A DNA stretch of 48,923 bases from contig JAFWFE010000071.1 in NCBI GenBank assembly GCA_017512555.1, positions 1-48,923 on the forward strand, given 5' to 3'. Below the pieces are notes generated by a model, which ran no database searches, had not been told where the DNA came from, and saw only the letters and a list, made by a program, of their open reading frames with translations. The DNA is from Solobacterium sp. (GTDB taxonomy: Bacteria > Bacillota_I > Bacilli_A > Erysipelotrichales > Erysipelotrichaceae). Numbering within the stretch: position 1 is the stretch's first letter; each line of letters begins with the position of its first letter. Positions 8,337-15,951 of this stretch are shown piece after piece. The position numbers and the translations under genes are program-made.

Positions 8337-9140
8337 TTAAATATCCCTGTATACCCAGCGGATGGCATCCGGAAAACGTGGACGAAGTGATGTATGATCG
8401 TGTACCACACTTTCTTCGCATATCCGGAGAAGAATATGATCCTGGTCAAAGCCGTAATCCTGCAGTCTCTGATAGACTGTATTCGCACCATCGATGAAAT
8501 CCTTCGATGTTGAAAAACGGCCATGATCATTGATTCCGATATCGATATATACATACTTCAACTGGTCCAGATTACAGCTGTCCATGGTTTTCAGTAATTT
8601 GTCTATCCAGATATTCACGGCAGCACTCAGCATAATCACCCGGGAGAATACATGTGTGTATTTCATCCCCGCATAGATACTGAGTAACCCGCCGATACTG
8701 AAGCCGCCGATCCCGGTATACTCCGCTTCCGGTTTTGTCCGGTAGTTGGAATCAATCCAGGGCTTAAGCTCCGAAATCAGCCAGTTTAAATAGATCTCTC
8801 CCTGTCCTTCGATATCCGATTCAAAATATACCCCTTCAGGCACATCAAAGTGCTTTGTATATGGCGCATACAATCTTGTGCGTTTTGTGTTATCCGGCGG
8901 ACAGTCAATACCCACAATGATGACTTTCGGCAGATATGCGGCAAATTTGGAATAATACTCGGCATAACGATAACTGTGCCCGTCATACGCATCTTCGTCA
9001 TAAAAGATGTCCTGTCCATCCTGCATGTACAGAACCGGATATTTCTCTTTCGTCTCTTCATATCCCTCCGGAGTCATAACCCGGAAAGTAACATCATAGT
9101 TCAACTCTGTGATTTTTGACTGAAATGTCTGAATATCCAT
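8337..9140 (-). CDS. Esterase of the Fes/IroE-like alpha/beta hydrolase family, copy B
   Basis: A 267-residue paralog of the previous esterase: YPVLYMQDGQDIFYDED, nucleophile motif GGFSIGG (serine elbow GFSIGG), and the C-terminal VHDHTSLRPRFPDAIRWVY in which the histidine probably completes the triad. The two copies share the RFPDA.RW ending, pointing to a tandem duplication followed by divergence. The upstream AATAGGTC is a weak ribosome binding site compared with its neighbours, so translation may depend on the gene 8 bp upstream. Confidence 0.75.
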   Translation of the reverse strand: MDIQTFQSKITELNYDVTFRVMTPEGYEETKEKYPVLYMQDGQDIFYDEDAYDGHSYRYAEYYSKFAAYLPKVIIVGIDCPPDNTKRTRLYAPYTKHFDVPEGVYFESDIEGQGEIYLNWLISELKPWIDSNYRTKPEAEYTGIGGFSIGGLLSIYAGMKYTHVFSRVIMLSAAVNIWIDKLLKTMDSCNLDQLKYVYIDIGINDHGRFSTSKDFIDGANTVYQRLQDYGFDQDHILLRICEESVVHDHTSLRPRFPDAIRWVYRDI

Positions 9141-9148
9141 AATTAGAC

Positions 9149-9955
9149 CTATTTCTTTTTCAGTGCTCTTATTTCCTGCGGAACGATACCCAGGACCTTC
9201 TCTGATGTTTCAGGGAGATAGAGTTTCCTGTCTTCGTGGATCGTTCCTTCGTATACCTTTTCTTTCGCTATTGTTGTCAGGGAATACTCGGTATGTACCA
9301 TCTCTTTGCGTTTCCCTTTTTTCATCGTCTCCAGAATCTCTTCATAGATAAAGAACTCAATCACCAGATACTGATTCATCCGTATCGCTTCATTTCTCAG
9401 CAGTTCCTGGTGTTTCTGTTCATACAAGTCCCAGGTAATCGTATCCATCGGAATCTCTTCCGGAGTACGTTTCAACACATCTTCTTTCAAGTCAAACAGA
9501 TAGACTGTCTGTGACTCAATGCCATAGATGACATTCTTCACAAAGGGATTATCCATCCGGTAGAGATGTTCACCATCCCGGATCAGTAAAACCGGTTTGA
9601 ATGACTTCTGATTCCGCAGATACCCGAAAGCATATACACATTCTTCCGAAATTCCATGTTTTGCGAAAGTATCTTTTAACTGACGCAGATTCTTCTGTTC
9701 AATTTCTGTGTATTCATCAAAAAGTTTGTGTTTTTTCCGGTTGATCACCAGTGAGACCAAGATCAGGTATATACCGGCAATCAAAAGGAAAATACCGTTC
9801 TGAGTGAACATATACAAGCTTGTAGGAAAGAGTAGCAGAACCAGATAGGAACTCTGTTCCTGCCGGATACGTTCATGCCTGGCCGTATATTCTTTATACG
9901 GACCATTTACCTGATACTGCGGCGTGAATGTACTTTTCTTCCTAAACAAACCCAT
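9149..9955 (-). CDS. Uncharacterised membrane-anchored protein
   Basis: A 268-residue protein that I do not recognise. It has a basic, soluble N-terminus, a pair of hydrophobic helices at about 37-50 and 54-70 and a long hydrophilic, charged C-terminal part with no cysteines in an obvious motif. The probable topology is a hairpin in the membrane with both ends in the cytoplasm. It sits between the transporter and esterase genes of the operon (8 bp from the esterase, 61 bp from the transporter), so an accessory role to either is possible. CTGAGG is upstream of the ATG. Confidence 0.6.
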   Translation of the reverse strand: MGLFRKKSTFTPQYQVNGPYKEYTARHERIRQEQSSYLVLLLFPTSLYMFTQNGIFLLIAGIYLILVSLVINRKKHKLFDEYTEIEQKNLRQLKDTFAKHGISEECVYAFGYLRNQKSFKPVLLIRDGEHLYRMDNPFVKNVIYGIESQTVYLFDLKEDVLKRTPEEIPMDTITWDLYEQKHQELLRNEAIRMNQYLVIEFFIYEEILETMKKGKRKEMVHTEYSLTTIAKEKVYEGTIHEDRKLYLPETSEKVLGIVPQEIRALKKK

Positions 9956-10016
9956 AGTTTTTCCTCAGAACGGTATTTTTATTATTTATTGATTATTGTG
10001 ATCGCAGTTTGTCCGA

Positions 10017-11351
10017 TTACATCATACCGAACATTACACTGGCGACAACAAGCATCAGAGCACCACCGATACGGGAAGAGATCTGAGCATAGCTCATCAT
10101 ATCCATACGGTTTGCGGCACCCAATACCTGAACGTCACCGGAACCACCACCGTTAGCCATACAGAGACCAGCGGTAATGATCGCTTCGATCGGATAGAAC
10201 TTGAACAGTTTACCAACAAAGAATGTACCAATCATACATCCGACAACTGTCGCGCACATGCAGAAGAGACTTCCGAGGTTAGCAAATGCGCCAAGATAGT
10301 CTGTCAGACTGGAGCCGATACCAACTGTAATCATCAGCGGGAAGCTCATGTACTGAACAAAGAATCTCTGCATTGCACGAGCACCTGCACGAATTTCAAC
10401 CGGGATAATACCGGAGATGTTCAGCAGAGCAACCAGGATAACCATGAATGCGAATTCATGAATAGAGAAGCCAAGACCTGCTTTATTGATGAAGGAGATG
10501 TTCTTTCCATAGAATGTAGCAATCTGGAAGCAGAACAGACCTAACGCAAGACCTGTAGCATATTCCTGCGGACCGCATTTTACTTTGTCAATCGGATCTT
10601 CACCGGCAGACATGTTGCCTTCGGTCTTCATTAACTGACCATGACCGTTCCATTCCGGCTTTCTGTCACCGACTCTGTTCAGCAGAGCGCCGAAGATAAC
10701 AGCGAAGAGGTTACCGATGGAAATAACCGCAAAGCTCTTTGCCCACCATGCGGAAGCTGCTGCTGTTGCCGCATCGCCTTCCAGACCTAAAGCGGCCGCG
10801 TACATCTTGGACATCGGGGTAATACCTGCACCGTTACCACCACCCATGATCGGAACTGCATAGTCCATCATTGACTGTGTGAAGCCAAGTCCGAACACTG
10901 TACCAACAACACCGCAGAGCAGCATAGCACATGCAACACCGCCGATAATTGTCGGAATATATCCGGCGAAGGACTTAATGAGCATCTTTCTGTCGATGGA
11001 TAATACTGAACCAGTGATCAGAACCAGAATATAGAGGTTCAGGAAGCCTGTACCGCCGTTGAATGTATTCAGAGCAGCGACAGTATTCTCACCAAGCAGA
11101 TGGAATGTGTTGAAGGCTGCAGCTGTGAGGGATGTAAATAACATACCTCCGCCCAGCCAGTCTTTCCATACAGGAATGTGATTACCGATCCAGCCTAAGC
11201 ACGAACCGACAACCAGCGCGAATCCGAGAGCACCAACCATGTTGGTGATCATCTTGTCTGTCTTTCCCAGGATCATGAAGACTACTGCCATAACAGCAAT
11301 CATCCAAACGGGGAAGCCGAGAATTTTTGTTTGAGCTTTTTCCGTACTCAT
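10017..11351 (-). CDS. 2-hydroxycarboxylate transporter family (CitS/MaeN-like) symporter
   Basis: A 444-residue polytopic membrane protein. The two reentrant-loop motifs of the 2HCT family are visible: MGGGNGAGITPMS in the first half and ANGGGSGDVQVLGAANRM near the C-terminus, each beside long hydrophobic helices. Family members carry citrate, malate, lactate or related 2-hydroxycarboxylates with Na+ or H+, or by exchange. It is the first gene of a seven-gene operon with hydrolases and HMGL-like lyases and is preceded by a strong promoter, a cre site and a LacI-type operator. AAAGGAGGGG is the ribosome binding site. The actual substrate may be an unusual or esterified hydroxy acid. Confidence 0.88.
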   Translation of the reverse strand: MSTEKAQTKILGFPVWMIAVMAVVFMILGKTDKMITNMVGALGFALVVGSCLGWIGNHIPVWKDWLGGGMLFTSLTAAAFNTFHLLGENTVAALNTFNGGTGFLNLYILVLITGSVLSIDRKMLIKSFAGYIPTIIGGVACAMLLCGVVGTVFGLGFTQSMMDYAVPIMGGGNGAGITPMSKMYAAALGLEGDAATAAASAWWAKSFAVISIGNLFAVIFGALLNRVGDRKPEWNGHGQLMKTEGNMSAGEDPIDKVKCGPQEYATGLALGLFCFQIATFYGKNISFINKAGLGFSIHEFAFMVILVALLNISGIIPVEIRAGARAMQRFFVQYMSFPLMITVGIGSSLTDYLGAFANLGSLFCMCATVVGCMIGTFFVGKLFKFYPIEAIITAGLCMANGGGSGDVQVLGAANRMDMMSYAQISSRIGGALMLVVASVMFGMM

Positions 11352-11380
11352 AACGCCCCTCCTTTATAGATAATCATTTT

Positions 11381-11396
11381 GGTAAAACGATTTACC
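11381..11396. promoter_or_regulatory. Putative LacI-type operator of the transporter operon
   Basis: GGTAAAACGATTTACC, a perfect 6+4+6 palindrome with the CG centre typical of LacI-family operators. It starts just downstream of the predicted transcription start and would block elongation or initiation. The same 16-mer, with A for G and T for C at the second positions from the ends, occurs at 13620. An overlapping dyad ATTTACCTGTAAAT covers 11390-11403. Confidence 0.65.
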
Positions 11397-11405
11397 TGTA
11401 AATCT

Positions 11406-11434
11406 ACTTTAATAATGGAAACGCTTTCTGTCAA
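11406..11434 (-). promoter_or_regulatory. Sigma-A-type promoter of the transporter operon
   Basis: On the minus strand: consensus -35 TTGACA at 11434-11429, a 17-bp spacer and -10 TAAAGT at 11411-11406. The predicted start lies about at 11399, within the overlapping dyads described above. Confidence 0.7.
11416..11429 (-). promoter_or_regulatory. Catabolite-responsive element (cre) inside the promoter
   Basis: AGAAAGCGTTTCCA on the minus strand matches 13 of 14 positions of the CcpA consensus TGWAAGCGYTWNCA. It fills the spacer between -35 and -10, a location where CcpA binding represses. This implies the transporter operon is shut off when preferred sugars are present. Confidence 0.65.
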
Positions 11435-11464
11435 GCGTGTTCACATAATTTACACACAGTTTTT

Positions 11465-12538
11465 TTAGATATCGTACTTCTTGTATGTACCTTCGCAAGG
11501 ATTACCTTTACATACATAGGCACACTGATTCTGGAAATCTACAACGATACTGGCTACTGTCATCAGCCCATTCATGTCTGCAGGATCACCGGAATTCGCA
11601 TGATTGCAGATGGAACTCGGATAGAATTCGTGGTCTTTCATGCATTCCATAATAGATTCAACGGTGATATTTCCGTAATCGTGGTAAAGCAGACTTGCTA
11701 GTCTAACCTGACGATTTCTTGTCGAGGATAAAACACCTGTGGGGCCTTTATCCTTGCTGGGATCTACGGAAAAATGATTCGCGTGTGTCACAATACCACC
11801 GACCGGATGAATCAGATCACAGCCTACCGGACTCGCTTCAATATCCACTGCCTTGTCTTCTGCACCGGACACTAATACAGAGTTATTGGATACGCTTCTC
11901 TTAATTCCCGTAATCCAGTTAAATGCTTCATCATATGTCTTACAGGCAAGTACTTTTCTTCTTAGGAAGCATACTGGAATGCCACCGCCCGGACCGTCAT
12001 ATTTGGATGCGATCATGTTGTTGCACAAGCCTATTCCGTGATTGTTATATCCTTCTCTCAGCAACTGGCCGGCTTCGGTAAGGCCAAAGATTCTCGTTCC
12101 ATCTTCCTCAATGATGTGCAGAAGTACGATCTTATCCAGTACACCAGGGCGATAATCCCAGTTCTTGACCATAATTGTTCCATGATTCTTGGTTGCTTCC
12201 GAAAGAATTGCTCCTGTCGTGCACTCTGCGACAGGCTGAATTGGGTAATTAGTCAATTCATAACGGGTATTCAAAACCATCAATCCGTCAAAAGGAACAC
12301 CAGCACCTTCAGCGACACCTTTCGCTTCTTCCAGCACTTCCGGCATGGCTTCTTCGATATCCGGCACAAATGCCATCGCTAGTTTTGTGGTGACTTCCCA
12401 TGGTTGTCCCTTCCCTTCAAAGTAAGCACGATAATTGGCAATCCCTGCTTTGATTCTGTCTGCTGCGGCTTTACCGTATTGAACACCACGTTCAAAAGGT
12501 GTTGATGCGTCGATTACAATAACATCAAATTCTTTCAT
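11465..12538 (-). CDS. C45-family (acyl-CoA:6-APA acyltransferase-like) Ntn hydrolase, copy A
   Basis: A 357-residue protein of the C45/AAT family, whose members are Ntn-type amidohydrolases that self-process to expose an N-terminal cysteine. The expected nucleophile is C106 in AECTTGA, followed downstream by VKNWDYRPG as in the family core, and NSGDPADM near the C-terminus. No signal peptide is seen. It ends 114 bp upstream of the transporter operon's first gene and may feed amide or ester substrates into the same pathway. Ribosome binding site AGGAGGAG. A paralog is at 15952. Function beyond amide or ester hydrolysis is not known. Confidence 0.8.
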   Translation of the reverse strand: MKEFDVIVIDASTPFERGVQYGKAAADRIKAGIANYRAYFEGKGQPWEVTTKLAMAFVPDIEEAMPEVLEEAKGVAEGAGVPFDGLMVLNTRYELTNYPIQPVAECTTGAILSEATKNHGTIMVKNWDYRPGVLDKIVLLHIIEEDGTRIFGLTEAGQLLREGYNNHGIGLCNNMIASKYDGPGGGIPVCFLRRKVLACKTYDEAFNWITGIKRSVSNNSVLVSGAEDKAVDIEASPVGCDLIHPVGGIVTHANHFSVDPSKDKGPTGVLSSTRNRQVRLASLLYHDYGNITVESIMECMKDHEFYPSSICNHANSGDPADMNGLMTVASIVVDFQNQCAYVCKGNPCEGTYKKYDI

Positions 12539-12600
12539 GATCTCCTCCTATGGTTTCTCACAACTACAATATAACCGTCATTATTACCAGGTTATGATGA

Positions 12601-12626
12601 AAAAAAGTCATATGTTCATGACTTTT
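12601..12626 (-). terminator. Terminator of the LysR gene
   Basis: Stem AAAAGTCAT/ATGACTTTT with a 6-nt loop, followed on the minus strand by further T residues, 9 bp beyond the stop codon at 12635. Confidence 0.75.
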
Positions 12627-12634
12627 ATTCCTGA

Positions 12635-13579
12635 TCAGATTTCGTTTGTTTTCTTGACCTGCCGTACAGCATCCTTGGTGATACGAATGAACTCTTTCAA
12701 GATAAAGGAGATTTCTTCATCACTTCGTACTGCAGTCTGGAAAGTACAGATTTCTTCTTCCCCTTCCAGTACACAGAATACCGGCGTATTGAGATATCCT
12801 CCCTGGAATTTACAGATATCATACACATAGGAGATCTTATCTCCTTCCACAGACATGATGTATGCCGCATCGATACTCATCATATGCATGATCGACTTTG
12901 GCGTAATATTGTTTCTTTCCAGGATATTCTCCAGTGAGCGGGTGATCGCAAAGCCTTCTTTCGCGGTCACAAAGTCCTGTTGTTCCAGTGTTTCCGGGCG
13001 GATGACCAGAGGTGTATCAAAGCTGTCTTTCGGTATTTCATACCCTTTCAGACATTCATGTGTTTGAGGTATGGTAAATAACAGTCTTTCCCGGCAGATC
13101 ATACTGTAACTGATCTCCGGGTTGTTGTATTCCGGAAGACTGAGGATACAGAGATCAACTTCGTGATCCAGGAGTTTCTTTTCCAGTTCCAGCATACTGT
13201 CTGTAATGATCTCTACCTGGATATCCGGATATAGTTTCCAGAACCGGCTCAGAATAAACGGTGCCCAGTATTCCGCCCTGCCCGGTCCCATACCTACACG
13301 GATCTTACCATGGTACTGTTCAGAGAATTGCTGCAGTCTGCGTTCCATTTGTTCTTTCTGGCTCAGGATGATCCGTGCCTGTTTCACAAAATACGCGCCG
13401 GCGGCAGTCAGGTGGATTGGTGTAGATAAACGGTCGAACAGTTTAACCCCGAGTTCATCTTCCAGACGGTTCATACTCTTGGTCAGGGCAGACTGTGAAA
13501 GATACAGCTGGTTGGCTGCCTTGGTTATACTATTCTGTTCAGCTATGGTAAGCACGTATTGTAATTGTTCAAAGTTCAT
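12635..13579 (-). CDS. LysR-family transcriptional regulator
   Basis: A 314-residue LysR protein with N-terminal winged helix-turn-helix (FEQLQYVLTIAEQNSITK, then AANQLYLSQSALTKSMNRLEDE) and a C-terminal effector-binding domain. It is divergent from the LacI gene at 13707 and lies upstream of the C45 hydrolase and transporter operon, all on its own strand. The inverted repeat TTTATCT-ATACC-AGATAAA at 13607-13625 sits in its leader/promoter region and could be its autoregulatory site. The LacI-type operator at 13620 may also control it. Confidence 0.9.
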   Translation of the reverse strand: MNFEQLQYVLTIAEQNSITKAANQLYLSQSALTKSMNRLEDELGVKLFDRLSTPIHLTAAGAYFVKQARIILSQKEQMERRLQQFSEQYHGKIRVGMGPGRAEYWAPFILSRFWKLYPDIQVEIITDSMLELEKKLLDHEVDLCILSLPEYNNPEISYSMICRERLLFTIPQTHECLKGYEIPKDSFDTPLVIRPETLEQQDFVTAKEGFAITRSLENILERNNITPKSIMHMMSIDAAYIMSVEGDKISYVYDICKFQGGYLNTPVFCVLEGEEEICTFQTAVRSDEEISFILKEFIRITKDAVRQVKKTNEI

Positions 13580-13606
13580 AGATAACTCTGTTTTTATCTT
13601 AGCATT

Positions 13607-13635
13607 TTTATCTATACCAGATAAATCGTTTTATC
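13607..13635. promoter_or_regulatory. Overlapping palindromes: LacI-type operator plus second dyad
   Basis: GATAAATCGTTTTATC at 13620-13635 is a palindromic 16-mer with CG at its centre, matching the operator of the transporter operon at 11381. It overlaps a perfect 7+5+7 inverted repeat, TTTATCT/AGATAAA, at 13607-13625. The pair lies between the divergent LysR and LacI genes, so both regulators could compete here. Confidence 0.6.
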
Positions 13636-13651
13636 GTTTTTTCCTGTTATA

Positions 13652-13679
13652 TGCACAAAGTGAAGTTATGCTATATAAT
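13652..13679 (+). promoter_or_regulatory. Promoter of the LacI-family gene
   Basis: TGCACA at 13652-13657, a 16-bp spacer and a perfect -10 TATAAT at 13674-13679. The LacI-type operator at 13620-13635 lies just upstream of the -35. Confidence 0.5.
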
Positions 13680-13706
13680 ACTGCCATACAGGAGTGGATT
13701 AAATCT

Positions 13707-14717
13707 ATGGGCGTAACAATCAAAGATGTCGCGAAAAAAACCGGTGTGTCCGTAACTACGGTATCTTTGGTGCTGAATAAGAAAAACAGCCGTATTTCCG
13801 AAAAGACTCGTCAGTTGATCGAGGAAGCTGCCAGAGAGCTGAATTACGTCCCGAATCAGACTGCTGTATCTTTAGTAACCAAGAAGACACAGTTAATTGG
13901 TATGATCGTTCCGGCAGACACATATTACCAGTACTCTGACTTTATCCGTTCCGTGGAATACGCATGTAAGAATGCCGGTTACTATCTGAATATCTCTCTT
14001 GCGGAACATACCCCGGAAAGTATTGAAAAACAGATCCAGGCATTGATGCGTTATAACGTTGACGGTATTATTCTGGATCCGTCATTACTTCGTGATCCTT
14101 CGGATTCCCTGTGTGAAATGATCCGTAATCAAAGTATACCTATCGTATCTACAGATCTGATCAATAACGAGATACTCCCAAATTCCATATACCCGGATCA
14201 CCGGAAAGGCGCATATACTGCCGCGGAATATCTTCTGGAACTTGGGCATACATCTATCGGTCTGATTACCGGTCCGGATTCTCTGAGTATTACAGCTTCT
14301 ATGATACAGGGTTATCGTGAAGCTCTGGAGGCTTATCATATTCCCTTTACAGAGGATAAGATCTACTGCGGGTCCTATCATCTTCAAGCAGGATATTCTG
14401 GTGTAGAACAGCTGATTCATGAATGTGGCATCTCTGCCGTAATTACTTCTTCAGATTCCATTGCCTACGGTGTATTCAGATACTTGAAAAATCATCAACT
14501 GGTTCCTGGTGAAGATTTGTCTCTGATCACGTACGGATCCGGCTCCCTGATCGATACTTTAGGACTTCCGCTGACTTCCGTATCGATTCATCTGGACCGG
14601 ATAGCCAGAAAGTCGGTGAATCTGATCCGCAATTACAATCATGAACCGGTCAATGCTGAAGTCATAGAACCTACTCTGATCGAACGAGGAAGTACAGGAA
14701 GAAAACAAGAAAGATAA
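13707..14717 (+). CDS. LacI-family transcriptional regulator
   Basis: The true start is the ATG at 13707 (336 residues), chosen because the protein then begins MGVTIKDVAKKTGVSVTTVS, the canonical LacI helix-turn-helix, with GGAGTGG 9 bases upstream. The longer open frame back to 13206 runs antisense to the LysR gene and is not coding. After the hinge (NYVPNQTAVSL) follows a periplasmic-binding-type sensor domain with SDSIAYGVFRYLK and the C-terminal TSVSIHLDRIARKSVNLI region. The likely targets are the three G(A/G)TAAA-N4-TTTA(C/T)C palindromes at 3565, 11381 and 13620. The inducer is unknown. Confidence 0.88.
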   Translation: MGVTIKDVAKKTGVSVTTVSLVLNKKNSRISEKTRQLIEEAARELNYVPNQTAVSLVTKKTQLIGMIVPADTYYQYSDFIRSVEYACKNAGYYLNISLAEHTPESIEKQIQALMRYNVDGIILDPSLLRDPSDSLCEMIRNQSIPIVSTDLINNEILPNSIYPDHRKGAYTAAEYLLELGHTSIGLITGPDSLSITASMIQGYREALEAYHIPFTEDKIYCGSYHLQAGYSGVEQLIHECGISAVITSSDSIAYGVFRYLKNHQLVPGEDLSLITYGSGSLIDTLGLPLTSVSIHLDRIARKSVNLIRNYNHEPVNAEVIEPTLIERGSTGRKQER

Positions 14718-14814
14718 GAATAAGTACTAACACACAAGAAAAAACCAATTTCATTTAATCTGAACTTGATCTTGCTATTTTCTCCAATCCTTTTGAAACA
14801 AGAAACCTGTAACT

Positions 14815-15708
14815 TCAGTCGTGCGGAGTTGTTGCATCAATTTGTGTGTCAGCTAATGTCACAAAAACAATTGAAACCAGCATTAACAGATATCCTGCCC
14901 ACTGTATACCTTGTGGCACATTATGATAAACCACAAGATCAGTAATCATACAAGTAATAGGTTCAAACAGACTGATAAAAGCAACTGTAGTTGATCCTAT
15001 CAAAGAGATACCTTTAGCTGTCAATATAACTGCAGAAACAAGACCGATTCCCGCAAGAGTAATCCACAAAACTTGCTTTCCTGTCGGCAGGAAAAATGTC
15101 TGCAAAGCAACTGTAAAAATAGTATAAAACAGCAAAGAAAAAGCCATAATATAAAACACTGACACCGGCTGTGGAAGGTCATGATAGGATGCTTTTTCAA
15201 ATGCCACAAGATGTATAGCCCATCCTATTCCTGAAACAACAGCAATCCCCATACCGATGATTGAACTCATTCCGTAACTATATATTAATAGTATCAGGGC
15301 TGTAATCGTACAAATAACAGCTGACTTGGTGTACCGATTAACACGCTTTTGAAATATCAGATACATGATAATGCACACTGCGACAGGATAGAAAAAATGA
15401 CATACTGTAGCCAATCCGAGACTAATATATCCATACGAAGAAACCAAAAGCAGGTTTGTGATAACTGCTGATCCCGCACCAATAAAAAACAATTCGCTTA
15501 ATTGTTTCTTATTAACTTTGATGGAGTATTCTCCCCGGAAAGCAAAAACATATGCAAAAATGGCACAGACGAAATACCGAAGTGCCATACTACCGGTCAA
15601 TGTGGCATTGTCAGCGCTTGTTACTTCTTTTGTCAAAAGCGGTATAATCCCATATATGATTGCTGAGATGCTGCTATATAGTATCCCTTTGATTGTGCCC
15701 AATTTCAT
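14815..15708 (-). CDS. EamA/DMT-family transporter, copy A
   Basis: A 297-residue membrane protein with ten predicted hydrophobic helices, arranged as two EamA repeats. It is closely similar to the protein encoded at 30860: both begin with an IKGI.YS.ISA.IYGI.PL.TKE pattern and end with a VPQGIQWAGY.LML.SIV segment. The family exports or imports small metabolites such as amino acids or nucleotide sugars; the substrate is unknown. TTAGGGAG precedes the ATG. It lies downstream of the serine hydrolase/C45 pair but is separated by 243 bp and an inverted repeat. Confidence 0.85.
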   Translation of the reverse strand: MKLGTIKGILYSSISAIIYGIIPLLTKEVTSADNATLTGSMALRYFVCAIFAYVFAFRGEYSIKVNKKQLSELFFIGAGSAVITNLLLVSSYGYISLGLATVCHFFYPVAVCIIMYLIFQKRVNRYTKSAVICTITALILLIYSYGMSSIIGMGIAVVSGIGWAIHLVAFEKASYHDLPQPVSVFYIMAFSLLFYTIFTVALQTFFLPTGKQVLWITLAGIGLVSAVILTAKGISLIGSTTVAFISLFEPITCMITDLVVYHNVPQGIQWAGYLLMLVSIVFVTLADTQIDATTPHD

Positions 15709-15753
15709 CCGTTCTCCCTAAGCTTCCTGCGTGATCATTTTTTCCTACTATGT

Positions 15754-15785
15754 GAGAAAAAGCCATTCTCAGATGACTTTTTCTC
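15754..15785. repeat. Inverted repeat in the intergenic region
   Basis: GAGAAAAAG/CTTTTTCTC with a 14-nt loop, in the 243-bp gap between the C45 gene (ending 15952) and the EamA gene (starting 15708). It may be a weak terminator or an operator; no T-run follows on the minus strand. Nothing else is recognisable in this gap. Confidence 0.4.
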
Positions 15786-15951
15786 ATTATCTCTTTTGTT
15801 TTCTAGACTACAGTGTATATTCTTTAAATTCACCTTCAGAAGGTCTGACCGTTCTCAGATCGGCTATTCTTTCAGAATGACTCTGCTCTGATTGCAAAAT
15901 CATATTGTAACTTATCAATTAATTGCATATCAGAGGCAAAGGTGAGTAGTT

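Noticed and set aside
13206..13706. N-terminal extension of the LacI frame back to 13206
   Set aside because: It is antisense to the LysR gene, and the canonical LacI N-terminus with its ribosome binding site starts at 13707.
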